From Gammaproteobacteria bacterium (GTDB taxonomy: Bacteria > Pseudomonadota > Gammaproteobacteria > Enterobacterales > Alteromonadaceae): DNA of 64,000 bases. A program made the position numbers and the translations under genes. This document shows, in pieces, positions 28,669-38,601 of the stretch. Each line of letters starts with the position of its first letter. Within the stretch, counting starts at the first letter, position 1. The notes below the pieces were generated by a model that worked only from the letters and a program-made list of their open reading frames with translations, ran no database searches and had not been told where the DNA came from. The DNA lies in the NCBI GenBank assembly GCA_018222405.1, contig JAAFAI010000010.1:1-64000 (forward strand). Reading direction: 5' to 3'.

Positions 28669-29547
28669 TTAGTCGGTAACCGTGTTTTGCCTTAAGCGCT
28701 GCAGCTCCAAGCGGGCATAACGGTGTTCAACATATTCATACACATTGGTGCTGAGGGCAAACTTAAAGTAATTGGACGCCACACCAGGCTGGTTGTTTTC
28801 TTCGTGATACTTACCCAGATAAAAGTAAGCTTCACATAGCCTGTCGGTCAGCTCTTTCTCGCTGGTAATGCCGTTTAACAGTGAGTCGAGCAATTGTTTT
28901 TCGGTTTGCTGGCCTAAAAACAAATCTACCAGGCCGGTAGCCCAGTGGCTGTCGGGCAGTTTTTCCCGGCGCTGACTAAGTTGCTGTTGAGCTGTTTGTG
29001 GGGCGTACTCTGCTTCTGCGAAATAGGCCCATAACACCCGAAACGGATCATCCGGCGCTTTATTAGCGAAGGTCGCTAAATCAGACACGGCTAAATCGGC
29101 CCGGCCACCGTAATATAACGCAATGCCGCGGTTTAAAAAGGCGAAATCATAGCCCGGATCGATATCCAGAGTTGAATCAAAGGCTTCATAGGCGCGACTA
29201 AACTCTTCTTGCTGTACCATATGTACACCGAGTGAGTTGTAAGCTTCAGCCATATCCGGTTTAAAGTTAATTGCCCGGTTATAATCAAATTGTGCCAGTC
29301 CACCCAGGCCTACGCTGTCGTATAACATGCCACGCTGAAAATGTAACTGGGCTTTATCTTCGTCGGTTAGTTCGGCGTTGGAGAGGATTTGGCCGAATCG
29401 GGCGATAGCTACCTGCGAACGAATACTCAGGGGTGCAGGTTCCGGTACTAACAGGTTCCCCATTTCAGTTTGCTGTTGTTTTGGTGCAGTTTGTGCGCAA
29501 CCGGTAACCACTAAAACAAAAAAGATAAGACTCAATCGACTAAGCAT
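28669..29547 (-). CDS. nlpI: Lipoprotein NlpI
   Basis: This 292-residue outer-membrane lipoprotein has a signal peptide with lipobox VTGC (C17) and tetratricopeptide repeats (AQLHFQRGMLYDSVGLGGLA, AEAYNSLGVHMVQQEEFSRA, YDFAFLNRGIALYYGGRADLA). In E. coli NlpI is an adaptor that brings endopeptidases such as MepS to the protease Prc, controlling peptidoglycan hydrolysis. It normally lies directly downstream of pnp; here cdd and a DUF1244 gene stand between them. The next gene, 3 bases on, is the metallopeptidase-like TPR protein. Confidence 0.93.
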   Translation of the reverse strand: MLSRLSLIFFVLVVTGCAQTAPKQQQTEMGNLLVPEPAPLSIRSQVAIARFGQILSNAELTDEDKAQLHFQRGMLYDSVGLGGLAQFDYNRAINFKPDMAEAYNSLGVHMVQQEEFSRAYEAFDSTLDIDPGYDFAFLNRGIALYYGGRADLAVSDLATFANKAPDDPFRVLWAYFAEAEYAPQTAQQQLSQRREKLPDSHWATGLVDLFLGQQTEKQLLDSLLNGITSEKELTDRLCEAYFYLGKYHEENNQPGVASNYFKFALSTNVYEYVEHRYARLELQRLRQNTVTD

Positions 29548-29687
29548 GGTAAATATAATTCTTTCCTATTCGCCGCGTTTGATACAACTATAACAGAAGT
29601 CAGACGCTAACACGTATTGATGAGTGAGACTATATCAGTTCTCACCGGCTAGTAGACAAAAATAACGACAGTTAAGGAAGCAGTAAA

Positions 29688-30089
29688 TTGTTACAACAGT
29701 TAAAAGATGCCGCACTGAAGGCCCAGAAAAACGCCTACGCCCCCTACTCTAAATTCCGGGTTGGCGCGGCAATCATTGCCGAGGATGGCAATGTGTATTA
29801 TGGCTGCAACGTTGAAAACGCCGCGTTCCCACAGGGACAGTGCGCCGAAGCCTCGGCTATCGGCACTATGATCACCGCTGGCGCCACACAGATTAAACAA
29901 ATTCTGGTAGCCAGCCCCAATGATGATTATTGCTATCCCTGCGGTGGCTGCCGGCAGAAAATCGCCGAGTTTGCCAGTGCAGACACACCGGTGTTTATGC
30001 TCACCGCTAGTGGCGAGTGCACTGAAACCACCGTCAGTGAACTGCTCCCCCACACTTATAGCTTGCCGGACGAGCAAAACCGGGGTTAG
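29688..30089 (+). CDS. cdd: Cytidine deaminase
   Basis: This 133-residue tetrameric-type cytidine deaminase converts (deoxy)cytidine to (deoxy)uridine for pyrimidine salvage. The zinc site is visible: C-A-E in GQCAEASAIG (catalytic glutamate) and PCGGCRQ (two cysteines). The length fits the short homotetrameric class, not the roughly 294-residue enteric enzyme. It starts with TTG at 29688 behind AAGGAAG. Its end overlaps the convergent DUF1244 gene by 4 bases. Confidence 0.94.
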   Translation: MLQQLKDAALKAQKNAYAPYSKFRVGAAIIAEDGNVYYGCNVENAAFPQGQCAEASAIGTMITAGATQIKQILVASPNDDYCYPCGGCRQKIAEFASADTPVFMLTASGECTETTVSELLPHTYSLPDEQNRG

Positions 30090-30388
30090 GCCTTTTTGGC
30101 TTCCTGTTTGGCATTAAAAGCTGCCAGTTGCTCTTCAGTAGCAGGTAGCTGATGTTTTTCCTTCCACTCGCTGTACGGCATTTTATAAACCACGCGTCTG
30201 GCTTCATCATAATCCACCTCTTCGCCGCGTTCCTCTGCGGCTTTGCTATACCATTTAGCCAGACAGTTACGACAAAAGTCAGCCAGAATCATCAGTTCGA
30301 TATTCTGCACGTCTTTATGTTCATCCAGATGAGTGATTAAGCGGCGGAATACGGCCGCTTCGATTTCAGTTTGTACGGATTTATCCAT
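30086..30388 (-). CDS. DUF1244-family protein
   Basis: This 100-residue cytoplasmic protein of the DUF1244 family is helical and recognised by the FRRLITHLDEHKDVQNIELMILADFCRNCLAKWY core and the PYSEWKEKHQ segment. The function of the family is not established. A start at 30388 is preferred because AAGGAAAAGTAAC precedes it; an in-frame ATG at 30418 would add ten residues. It overlaps cdd tail to tail by 4 bases and lies just beyond the pnp terminator. Confidence 0.88.
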   Translation of the reverse strand: MDKSVQTEIEAAVFRRLITHLDEHKDVQNIELMILADFCRNCLAKWYSKAAEERGEEVDYDEARRVVYKMPYSEWKEKHQLPATEEQLAAFNAKQEAKKA

Positions 30389-30420
30389 GTTACTTTTCCT
30401 TAAGGCCTGTTCATGCATGA

Positions 30421-30443
30421 AAAAAGGGGCTTATAGCCCCTTT
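30421..30443 (-). terminator. Rho-independent terminator after pnp
   Basis: On the minus strand the stem AAAGGGGC/GCCCCTTT with a 5-base loop is followed by TTC, within a run of six T, 25 bases beyond the pnp stop. Confidence 0.85.
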
Positions 30444-30467
30444 ATACTTTCTAAAATCGCTTTGAGA

Positions 30468-32582
30468 TTAAGCGTCGTCAGAAGACTCAGGCTTTGCTGG
30501 TTTTTCTAACAGCTCTTTAATGCTTAAGCGTACACGGTTCTGACGGTCGATTTCCATCACTTTTACGTCAACCATCTGACCTTCAGAGAGGTAGTCGGTT
30601 ACTTTGTTCACACGCTCGTGAGCGATTTGTGAAATGTGAACCAGACCTTCCTTGCCAGGCAGTACTTCAACGAAAGCACCAAAGTCTACGATACGGGTTA
30701 CTTTACCGTTGTAGGTCTTACCTACTTCGATTTCAGCAGTCACCTGTTCAATCTTAGCAATGGCGATTTCCGCTTTAGCACGCTCGGTTGCGAAAATCTT
30801 CACTGTACCGTCATCTTCGATTTCGATGTTGGTGTCAGATTCTTCGGTGATTGAGCGAATCATCGCGCCGCCTTTACCGATAACGTCACGAATCTTGTCC
30901 TGATCAATCTTCAGCGTGTAAATGCGCGGTGCAAACTCGCTCATTTCTTCACGGTGGCCACCCAGAGCAGAGTCCATTACGCCAAGAATGTGTAAACGGG
31001 CTTCTTTTGCCTGTTTAAGGGCAATCTGCATGATTTCTTTAGTGATACCTTCAATTTTGATATCCATCTGCAGCGCCGTAACACCTTCGGTAGTACCGGC
31101 CACTTTAAAGTCCATGTCACCTAAGTGATCTTCATCACCTAAGATGTCAGACAGCACTACGAAGTTATCGTCGCTCTTAACCAGACCCATAGCAATACCA
31201 GCAACCGAGGCTTTAATTGGTACACCAGCATCCATTAACGCCAGTGAGGTACCACATACAGAAGCCATTGACGATGAACCGTTTGATTCGGTGATTTCTG
31301 ATACCACACGTACTACATACGGGAATTCTTCATCAGACGGCATAACTGCCTGAATACCACGCTTAGCCAGACGACCGTGACCAATTTCACGACGCTTAGG
31401 CGAGCCAATCATACCGGTTTCACCTACGCAGTAAGGAGGGAAGTTATAGTGCAGCATAAACTTGCTGTCACGCTTACCGGCTAACTCGTCGATCATCTGC
31501 GCATCACGCTCAGTACCAAGGGTAGCAACAACCAGTGCCTGAGTTTCACCACGGGTGAATACTGCAGAACCGTGAGTACGCGGCAATACACCGGTAGACA
31601 CGTTAAGGGCACGAACCATAGTCGGATCACGGCCATCGATACGTGGCTCACCCGCCAGGATACGTGAACGTACTACGTCACTTTCCAGTTCATGCAACAG
31701 GTCGAAAACTTCTTTTTCGTCTTGTTCTTCATCAGCCGCTAAGATTTCAGCAGCCGCTTTTTCGGTTACTGCAGTCACCGCGTCTTTACGCTCGAGCTTG
31801 TCAGAAATCTGATAAGCTGCGGTCATACCTTCAAGCGCAAGGGCTTTGATCTTGTCTTTCAGGCTGGTGTTTTCCTGCGGAGCAACCCAGTCCCATTTCG
31901 GCGTGTTCACTTCAGCAGCAAACTCATTTACCGCAGAAACAACAGTTTGTAATTGTTCGTGACCGAACATTACCGCACCAAGCATAACTTCTTCAGACAG
32001 GATGCTGGCTTCTGATTCAACCATCAGTACCGCACCTTCAGTACCGGCAACAACTAAATCCAGCTGGCTGGCTTCCTGTTCGCTGTTACGGGTATTCAGT
32101 ACGTATTCGCCATCGGTGTAACCTACACGCGCCGCACCAATCGGGCCGTTGAAAGGAATACCTGAAATAGCCAGTGCCGCTGAGGTACCGATCATTGAAA
32201 TAATATCAGTTGGGATTTCTGGGTTGGCAGAAACCACGGTCACTACTACCTGTACTTCATTTTTGAAGCCTTCAGGGAATAATGGACGGATTGGACGGTC
32301 AATCAGACGCGCAGTCAGGGTTTCACCTTCAGAGGGACGTCCTTCACGCTTGAAAAAACCACCTGGGATTTTACCCGCGGCATAGGTTTTTTCCTGATAG
32401 TTCACGGTCAGAGGGAAAAAATCCTGATCGGCTTTGGCTTCTTTTTTACCAACTACGGTAACCAATACAGAAGTATCGTCCATGCTGGCTAATACTGCAG
32501 CGGTTGCCTGACGGGCAATCACACCCGTTTCTAAAGTTACAGTATGCTGTCCATACTGGAATGTTTTTGTAATAGGAGTCAC
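30468..32582 (-). CDS. pnp: Polyribonucleotide nucleotidyltransferase (PNPase)
   Basis: This 704-residue enzyme degrades RNA from the 3' end with phosphate and is part of the degradosome. It has two RNase PH-like halves (about 1-230 and 310-550; [35 protein letters not shown]), a KH domain (about 555-615; [15 protein letters not shown]) and an S1 domain (about 620-690; [26 protein letters not shown]). It starts with GTG at 32582 behind AAAGGAC. In most gammaproteobacteria rpsO precedes pnp; here the upstream neighbour is a divergent HNH gene. Confidence 0.97.
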   Translation of the reverse strand: MTPITKTFQYGQHTVTLETGVIARQATAAVLASMDDTSVLVTVVGKKEAKADQDFFPLTVNYQEKTYAAGKIPGGFFKREGRPSEGETLTARLIDRPIRPLFPEGFKNEVQVVVTVVSANPEIPTDIISMIGTSAALAISGIPFNGPIGAARVGYTDGEYVLNTRNSEQEASQLDLVVAGTEGAVLMVESEASILSEEVMLGAVMFGHEQLQTVVSAVNEFAAEVNTPKWDWVAPQENTSLKDKIKALALEGMTAAYQISDKLERKDAVTAVTEKAAAEILAADEEQDEKEVFDLLHELESDVVRSRILAGEPRIDGRDPTMVRALNVSTGVLPRTHGSAVFTRGETQALVVATLGTERDAQMIDELAGKRDSKFMLHYNFPPYCVGETGMIGSPKRREIGHGRLAKRGIQAVMPSDEEFPYVVRVVSEITESNGSSSMASVCGTSLALMDAGVPIKASVAGIAMGLVKSDDNFVVLSDILGDEDHLGDMDFKVAGTTEGVTALQMDIKIEGITKEIMQIALKQAKEARLHILGVMDSALGGHREEMSEFAPRIYTLKIDQDKIRDVIGKGGAMIRSITEESDTNIEIEDDGTVKIFATERAKAEIAIAKIEQVTAEIEVGKTYNGKVTRIVDFGAFVEVLPGKEGLVHISQIAHERVNKVTDYLSEGQMVDVKVMEIDRQNRVRLSIKELLEKPAKPESSDDA

Positions 32583-32635
32583 TATTTGTCCTTTAAATCT
32601 TTCTTTAAAATTCTTCGCTATTAAACGCGGCCGTT

Positions 32636-32665
32636 AGTATAGCGGCGTCAAGGTGCGTTTACCAA
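32636..32665 (-). promoter_or_regulatory. Probable sigma-70 promoter of pnp
   Basis: On the minus strand TTGGTA (32665-32660) and TATACT (32641-32636) are separated by 18 bases, about 55 bases before the pnp start. It would let pnp be transcribed without an upstream rpsO promoter. Confidence 0.55.
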
Positions 32666-32819
32666 TAACTAATCACCGATAAGCCAAAAAATTAAGTCTT
32701 TGGGGCAATTTGCGCATTTTTAACACACCCTGTGGCGTCTTTTCATCAATCTGTCATACTGATTCGTAACAGTACTGTTTGCCAGGTCGACAAGACCTCT
32801 AAAGGATTGAGGGCCGGAC

Positions 32820-33362
32820 ATGTTAATATTACGTCTCAATAAAGCAGGTGCGCCACAAGACTGGCTCGACATTTATCAGGCCGCACGTTACTACGCCCAG
32901 AATAAAGTACTGTTTGAACTGGGTAATCAGCACCGTACCCTGCTCGGCGGATGGAACCGAGAAGGCCAGCAAAGCCAGTTGCGTATCAGTTCGATTATCG
33001 CCTGCGATGGTAAAGTGGTACAAAACGGCAAAATTGCTCTGACTAACCGCTATTTGTTCCGTCGCGACAACTATTTGTGTCTATATTGCGGCAACCAGTT
33101 TCGCTCCGTGCAACTCACTCGCGACCATATTATTCCACGCTCGAGAGGCGGTAAAAACAACTGGCAAAATGTCGCCACGGCCTGTGCTCGCTGTAATCAT
33201 CAAAAAGGCGCCAAAACACCGGAAGAGGCGAATATGCCATTACTGGCAGTGCCCTTTGCGCCCAACTTGTACGAACGCTTTTACCTGATGAACCGGCGTA
33301 TTCTGGCAGACCAGATGGACTTTTTAAGCCATCATTTCAGCCAGCGCCGGGCCTGGTTTTAA
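32820..33362 (+). CDS. HNH endonuclease
   Basis: This 180-residue protein has a central HNH nuclease motif: LYCG...(about 22 residues)...RDHIIPRSRGGKNNWQNVATACARCNHQKG, with two CxxC pairs for structural zinc and the DH/N/H catalytic residues. Similar stand-alone HNH proteins are widespread in bacteria and many are of unknown function. It is not in a restriction or mobile context here. It is divergent from pnp in the place normally held by rpsO, and convergent with the MscS gene, one base apart. Confidence 0.9.
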   Translation: MLILRLNKAGAPQDWLDIYQAARYYAQNKVLFELGNQHRTLLGGWNREGQQSQLRISSIIACDGKVVQNGKIALTNRYLFRRDNYLCLYCGNQFRSVQLTRDHIIPRSRGGKNNWQNVATACARCNHQKGAKTPEEANMPLLAVPFAPNLYERFYLMNRRILADQMDFLSHHFSQRRAWF

Positions 33363-33363
33363 T

Positions 33364-34260
33364 CTAAGCCTGGTCTGTGCCGACTGGTGGCAGACTGCCC
33401 TTTTGCTGTTCTGCTTTAATCGTAGCAAACCATAAAGACAACCAGTCTGCGCGAATTTTTTCTTCCAGTAACAGCGACTCGTCAGACGGGCAGAACAATC
33501 CCACTTTCACCACAAACTTAGCAAAATTATTGGTTTCAATGTCAATAACCGGATCAATACTAATGAATTCAGCATCCAGGTTACGTTCTATCCAGCTTTT
33601 ATAGCGCTCGGCTACATCGCGGAAGTGACTGCAATGTTCAATGGCTTTCGCTCTGAAGTCGTCCAATAGCATATAAGGATTGACCAGCGGCTCCAGCGTT
33701 AAGGAGAATTCATGCAACCGATATCGACGCAGGAAGTTTAGATTCTTTACTACCTGAATCATCAGTTGATTATTAGGCACATACACGTGTTTACCGGTAT
33801 AGCCATAATGCTCGGCATCCACTTCCAGCAGTGTGGTTTTGGCCCAATCCATTTCTACCACTTCGCCCACATTATCGCCTAACTGCACCCAGTCGCCGAC
33901 CCTGAACGGACGCGTCGTCATGTAATAGATAAAGCCCATAAAGCACTGAATCATCTCGCGGGTGGCAAATACGATAGCCACCATAAATGCCGCAATGGAT
34001 AGGGCCAGACTCTGCACTTCGGTAGACCAGAGCATTAACAGCAACACCAGTAAAATAGCATTGCCTAACTGGTCGATAATATTGATGGAGTGGCGGCGAT
34101 CATCGCCGCTTTTTTTACTTTGTCGTCTGAGCAACCTGATAATGATGCGCTTGCAACCAAGAAACACCATTATGAGTAACAGTGAGGTTAGTAATTTATA
34201 GGACTGGGTGTAATCCAGAAAAACGCGCCAGGCTTGGTCGATTACATCAGGCATCGCCAT
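33364..34260 (-). CDS. MscS-family mechanosensitive ion channel
   Basis: This 298-residue small-conductance mechanosensitive channel has membrane helices at about 15-38, 60-85 and 88-120 (the last lines the pore: FMVAIVFATREMIQCFMGFIYYM), then the MscS beta domain (RPFRVGDWVQLGDNVGEVVEMDWAKTTLLE) and an alpha-beta C-terminal vestibule. Channels of this family release solutes on hypo-osmotic shock. The start at 34260 has GGAGG about ten bases upstream; TTG at 34281 is possible but starts inside that ribosome site. Its upstream side carries the proBA terminator. Confidence 0.9.
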   Translation of the reverse strand: MAMPDVIDQAWRVFLDYTQSYKLLTSLLLIMVFLGCKRIIIRLLRRQSKKSGDDRRHSINIIDQLGNAILLVLLLMLWSTEVQSLALSIAAFMVAIVFATREMIQCFMGFIYYMTTRPFRVGDWVQLGDNVGEVVEMDWAKTTLLEVDAEHYGYTGKHVYVPNNQLMIQVVKNLNFLRRYRLHEFSLTLEPLVNPYMLLDDFRAKAIEHCSHFRDVAERYKSWIERNLDAEFISIDPVIDIETNNFAKFVVKVGLFCPSDESLLLEEKIRADWLSLWFATIKAEQQKGSLPPVGTDQA

Positions 34261-34280
34261 GAACTCAAGTTCCTCCAACA

Positions 34281-34306
34281 AAAAAGCCCACCTTATAGGT
34301 GGACTT
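34281..34306 (-). terminator. Rho-independent terminator after proA
   Basis: On the minus strand CCACCT/AGGTGG arms with a 3-base loop are followed by GCTTTTTT, about 80 bases beyond the proA stop. Confidence 0.75.
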
Positions 34307-34385
34307 TACATATTCGTAGCAAAGCGTGGCAGGTTATAGTAAAAAACTCAACCTTACCACGCCGACCATTGGTTATCCGTCGCTA

Positions 34386-35633
34386 TTATTCGCGGATTTG
34401 TCCGGTGCCCGTGACCACGTACTTCTCAGTAGTCAGCGATTCCAGACCCATAGGTCCATAGGCATGCAGTTTCGTGGTAGCGATACCGATCTCTGCACCA
34501 AGGCCAAGCTGGCTACCATCGTTGAAGCGTGAAGACGCGTTAATCATTACTGCGGAAGCATCCACGGCACGCTGGAAATGCTTCGCGGTATCCATATTCT
34601 GCGTACAAATCACCTCTGTATGGTGACTACCAAACTTGTGGATATGCGACAGTGCTTCGTCATAATCTTTAACTACGCGGATAGCGATTTCCAAGCCAAG
34701 ATACTCTTCGCCAAATTCATCATCGCCAATCACATCGGCATTGTCGAAATATTTGGCTGCCGCTTCGTTGGCATGTACCGTAACGCCTTTCTCCTGACAC
34801 ATTTTATTGACCCGTGGCAGGAAGTCACCGGCAACCGCCTGATGCACTACCAGACCTTCCAGCGCGTTACACACACCGGTACGCTGGGTTTTGCCATTGA
34901 TCAGAAGCTCCAGACCCATATTAAGGTCCGCGTCTTTGTCGACGTACAAGTGACATACACCTTTAAAGTGCTGTATTACTGGCACCTTACTGTTATCTGT
35001 TACATAGCGGATAAGGCCTTCACCACCGCGCGGAATAATCACGTCAATAGTATCAACCTGCTCCATCAGCTCCTGCATCAGAGCACGGTCCGGATCAGGG
35101 ATCACGCTGATCAGCGCTTCTGGTAAATCATGCTCACGCAATACCTGCTGCAGTAACCCGGCAATGGCCATACTGGTTTGCAAAGCTTCTTTACCACCAC
35201 GCAGGATTACGCCGTTACCCGACTTAAAACACAATGCACCGGCATCAGCGGTAACGTTAGGACGGGCTTCGTAAATCATGCAAACTACACCAAGGGGCAC
35301 ACGCATTTTGTTAATTTGCAGGCCGTTAGGGCGTTCCATAATCGAACGCTCCTGCCCTACCGGATCAGCCAGCTCAATGATGGTTTCGATGCCTGCGGCC
35401 ATATCTTCAATACGCGCTGGCGTCAGGGTCAGGCGATCTAACATGGCATCATCCAGACCAGCTTGCTTACCCTCAGCAACTTCTTTCGTGTTGACCTTAA
35501 CGATCTCATCCTGGTTATCACGAATGGCTGCAGCCATGGCAGCCAGTACTTTGTTTTTCGTTGATTCATCTAAAATCGCTAACGTTTTCGCAGCGTTAGC
35601 TGTGTCGTTCGCAATTTGTGTAATTAAACTCAT
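34386..35633 (-). CDS. proA: Gamma-glutamyl phosphate reductase
   Basis: This 415-residue NADPH-dependent enzyme makes glutamate-5-semialdehyde in proline synthesis. It is an ALDH-fold protein; the catalytic cysteine lies in KTQRTGVCNALEGLVVH, and the family blocks RRGGKEALQTSMA-like (LRGGKEA) and SSRFNDGSQLGLGAEIGI are present. Its start overlaps the proB stop by 4 bases, so the two are translationally coupled; the enzymes work in sequence because the phosphate intermediate is unstable. Confidence 0.97.
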   Translation of the reverse strand: MSLITQIANDTANAAKTLAILDESTKNKVLAAMAAAIRDNQDEIVKVNTKEVAEGKQAGLDDAMLDRLTLTPARIEDMAAGIETIIELADPVGQERSIMERPNGLQINKMRVPLGVVCMIYEARPNVTADAGALCFKSGNGVILRGGKEALQTSMAIAGLLQQVLREHDLPEALISVIPDPDRALMQELMEQVDTIDVIIPRGGEGLIRYVTDNSKVPVIQHFKGVCHLYVDKDADLNMGLELLINGKTQRTGVCNALEGLVVHQAVAGDFLPRVNKMCQEKGVTVHANEAAAKYFDNADVIGDDEFGEEYLGLEIAIRVVKDYDEALSHIHKFGSHHTEVICTQNMDTAKHFQRAVDASAVMINASSRFNDGSQLGLGAEIGIATTKLHAYGPMGLESLTTEKYVVTGTGQIRE

Positions 35634-36739
35634 TTGTTCTCCAATACTGCAATGTGCTGTTCTGAAATAATCGGACCGGTTTTCTCCTCGAATTCCGATG
35701 CAAACTTCTGGTTACCTTCGTTGGCAATGAAGTTTAACAAACAGCTACTGTAATTTGATCTAGCTTTGGCCAGTTTCACGCCATCTTCACGACGCACTAA
35801 AATGGTATCGCCTACCGAAAACTCGCCTTTTACGTCAAGGATCTCACTACTTGTGAGTGACTCGACGCCCTCATCCAGAGGATCACTAAACCCTTCTTTA
35901 ATCACGACCTCACCCTGCGCGTTCGAGGTATGGGTCATCCAGTGCACGTTTTCTTTCATCGGCTTTTCATGCGCCTGGAAGTGCGTGCCAGGGTTTTGTC
36001 CTTCGAGCATCAGGTTAAATGAAAGCTCGGTAAAGCCGTTAATGATAAAGGTATCAATACCGTGTGAAACTGCTTTTTCAGCGGCTTCCACCTTGGTGCG
36101 CATACCACCGGTACCAACACCATCTTCGGCGGCGCCGCCCGCCATGGCATAGATACTCTCATCAATTTTATCTACCCACGATAATAATTTTGCATCGTCA
36201 TGTTTGTGGGGGTTTTTGTCATACAACCCGTCCACATCAGAACAGATAACCAGGGCATCCGCATCGGCTGCTGCCGCTACCATTGCTGAGAGGTTATCGT
36301 TATCACCTACTTTGAGCTTATCGGTCGTTACCGTGTCGTTCTCATTAACGATCGGCAATACACCGTGATCAAGCAGGCTATCCAGTGTTTCACGAATACT
36401 TACATAACGCTCACGGTCACGTAAATCGGCGTGAGTCAGTAACACCTGGGCCGACGGGAAGTCGAACAGTTTATCCCAGGTTGCCATCATTTCGGTCTGA
36501 CCAGCCGCGGCCATCGCTTTTTTAATGGCAATGTTCTTTTTTGTTTCTTCCGGGAATATGTGTGCACCCGCGGCTACCGAGCCTGAGGACACCAACACAA
36601 CCTGAATGCCCTGCATCCGGCAACGAACAATAAATTGCGCAATACTCAGCAGATAATGACTACTGCATCCCTGACGGTTAGGGGCAATCAGTGCACTCCC
36701 AACCTTAACTACAATGCGTTTCCAATTTGAACGATTCAT
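35630..36739 (-). CDS. proB: Glutamate 5-kinase
   Basis: This 369-residue kinase catalyses the first, feedback-controlled step of proline synthesis. It has an amino-acid kinase domain (IVVKVGSALIAP..., VLVSSGSVAAG, PIVNENDTV, MRTKVEAAEKAV, about 1-255) and a C-terminal PUA domain (about 270-369), which is normal for the bacterial enzyme. ATG at 36739 is chosen; GTG at 36751, four codons earlier, is also possible and lies behind AAGG. It forms a set with putP upstream and proA downstream. Confidence 0.96.
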   Translation of the reverse strand: MNRSNWKRIVVKVGSALIAPNRQGCSSHYLLSIAQFIVRCRMQGIQVVLVSSGSVAAGAHIFPEETKKNIAIKKAMAAAGQTEMMATWDKLFDFPSAQVLLTHADLRDRERYVSIRETLDSLLDHGVLPIVNENDTVTTDKLKVGDNDNLSAMVAAAADADALVICSDVDGLYDKNPHKHDDAKLLSWVDKIDESIYAMAGGAAEDGVGTGGMRTKVEAAEKAVSHGIDTFIINGFTELSFNLMLEGQNPGTHFQAHEKPMKENVHWMTHTSNAQGEVVIKEGFSDPLDEGVESLTSSEILDVKGEFSVGDTILVRREDGVKLAKARSNYSSCLLNFIANEGNQKFASEFEEKTGPIISEQHIAVLENK

Positions 36740-36752
36740 ATTTCCTATCACC

Positions 36753-38249
36753 TTAAGATAATTCTGCTAAAACTTTATTTGTTTCGGTAAATTTCGCCTG
36801 CACTTCTTCGTGCGGCTCTTCACTGAAGATAATCACGCCCCAGATAGTCAGTGAACTAATGATAAAGCCGGGGACAATCTCATAAACCACACTACTTAGT
36901 GTTGCACCGCCTTCAAGGACAGGCGCATAGATCCAGAACAATACCGTTACAGCACCGCTCACAATGCCTGCCATAGCGGCTTTATGAGTTAAATTTTTCT
37001 TGTATAAACAAAACAGCACCAGCGGACCAAACGCTGCACCAAACCCTGCCCAGGCGTTACTGACCAGAGACAAAATGCTGTTCGATGAATCCCATGCCAG
37101 CAGCAACGCCGCGAGCGCTACACCCGCCACACCATAGCGACCTATAGCTACGGTTTGCTCCTGGGTCGCTTCTTTTTTACTCACTACACGGTACATATCT
37201 TCTGTTAGCGAGCTGGCCGACACCAGCAGTTGCGATGAGATAGTGCTCATGATGGCCGCCAGAATCGCCGCCATTAAAAAGCCGCTAATCAGTGGGTGGA
37301 ACAGAATTTCAGAGAAAATAATAAAGATTGTCTCTGCATCTGCCACCTGCAGGCCGAACTGATTTGCATACGCAATACCGACGAAGCCCGTACCCAATGC
37401 ACCAATAATGGTTACCAACATCCACGACATACCAATGTTACGTGCTGTCGCAATCGCCTTTACTGAACGAATGGCCATAAAGCGCACTATAATATGCGGC
37501 TGACCGAAATACCCTAAGCCCCATGCCAGGCTGGATACCAGACCAAGCAATGTAAGCTCTTGCCATGATTCGCTTAACGACGGTACCGACTCCAGTGCCG
37601 CACTGTTCATTTGCGCCAGGCTGTCGAATTCGGTAAACGCTACTATCGGTACTAATACCAGCGCCACAAACATAATGCAGCCCTGTACGAAGTCGGTCAT
37701 GCTTACTGCCAGAAACCCGCCTAACAGTGTGTAAGACACCACCACCGCCAGCGTAATGATCAGACCTGTCTGATAACCCATGCCAAACGCGCTTTCAAAC
37801 AGCTTACCGCCAGCCACTAAACCGGCCGAGGTATATAACGTAAAGAACATGACGATGATGCCGGCTGATACCATTCTCACACTGGCATTTGACTGGCCAA
37901 AACGTTTCGCGAAAAACTCAGGTATAGTCAGCGAGTCATCGGCTACTTCGGTGTAAACCCGCAGCTTTGGAGCTACCAGATAGTAATTAGCCAATGCACC
38001 GGCCACCAGACCAATTGCAATGTACATAGCATCAAAACCAGTTAAAAACATCGCGCCGGGTAATCCCATCAGCATCCACCCGCTCATGTCAGATGCACCG
38101 GCGGATAATGCAGTCACGTGCGGACTAACCTGACGACCGCCGAGTATGTAGCCGGAAATGTCACTGGTTGATTGCTTATATGCGAACAACCCAATGCCCA
38201 GCATAACTGCAAAGTAAATCGCTAGTGAGATGTAACTTTCAAACGCCAT
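36753..38249 (-). CDS. putP: Sodium/proline symporter PutP
   Basis: This 498-residue sodium:solute symporter has about 13 membrane helices. The family motif near the N-terminus (SAGASDMSGWMLMGLPGAMFLTG) includes the Na+- and proline-binding S and D positions, and GYFGQPHIIVRFMA lies in helix 7. The start at 38249 removes 24 non-homologous residues of a longer frame. The coding region ends 13 bases before proB, so uptake and synthesis of proline lie in one operon. This is unusual, because putP is more often beside putA; no putA is in the window. Confidence 0.95.
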   Translation of the reverse strand: MAFESYISLAIYFAVMLGIGLFAYKQSTSDISGYILGGRQVSPHVTALSAGASDMSGWMLMGLPGAMFLTGFDAMYIAIGLVAGALANYYLVAPKLRVYTEVADDSLTIPEFFAKRFGQSNASVRMVSAGIIVMFFTLYTSAGLVAGGKLFESAFGMGYQTGLIITLAVVVSYTLLGGFLAVSMTDFVQGCIMFVALVLVPIVAFTEFDSLAQMNSAALESVPSLSESWQELTLLGLVSSLAWGLGYFGQPHIIVRFMAIRSVKAIATARNIGMSWMLVTIIGALGTGFVGIAYANQFGLQVADAETIFIIFSEILFHPLISGFLMAAILAAIMSTISSQLLVSASSLTEDMYRVVSKKEATQEQTVAIGRYGVAGVALAALLLAWDSSNSILSLVSNAWAGFGAAFGPLVLFCLYKKNLTHKAAMAGIVSGAVTVLFWIYAPVLEGGATLSSVVYEIVPGFIISSLTIWGVIIFSEEPHEEVQAKFTETNKVLAELS

Positions 38250-38601
38250 AGAAAAATATTGCCTTTGTGTTTTTGTCGTTAACTGATTATCAATATTAAT
38301 TAGAGGTCTAATTATACGCACATAAACATTTATTACAAGGGCGAAATCTGTGAGGCGGAGGCGTAAAATCCATTAAAACAGCCATCTACAAACCGTATGA
38401 ACGTCTTTCACCGTTACTGCTAACCGATAAGCCAAGTTGCCAAGCCAGAGCAATAAACCACTGATTGAAATATCTTTTTATTTAATTCTTGGTAGTTATA
38501 CGTGCTTAACATTAAAAACATATTAAAATGAACTGAATAACTTTCTTTGTTCAATTCGTGACATTTTTATTACGGGTCTAAATATTAGAGTTCATTTTCA
38601 T

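Noticed and set aside
32820..33362. HNH gene as part of a restriction or phage-defence system
   Set aside because: The neighbours are core genes (pnp, mscS) and no methylase, helicase or other defence gene is near.
34578..35126. A 182-codon plus-strand frame opposite proA
   Set aside because: Fully antisense to a well-conserved gene and with no recognisable domain.
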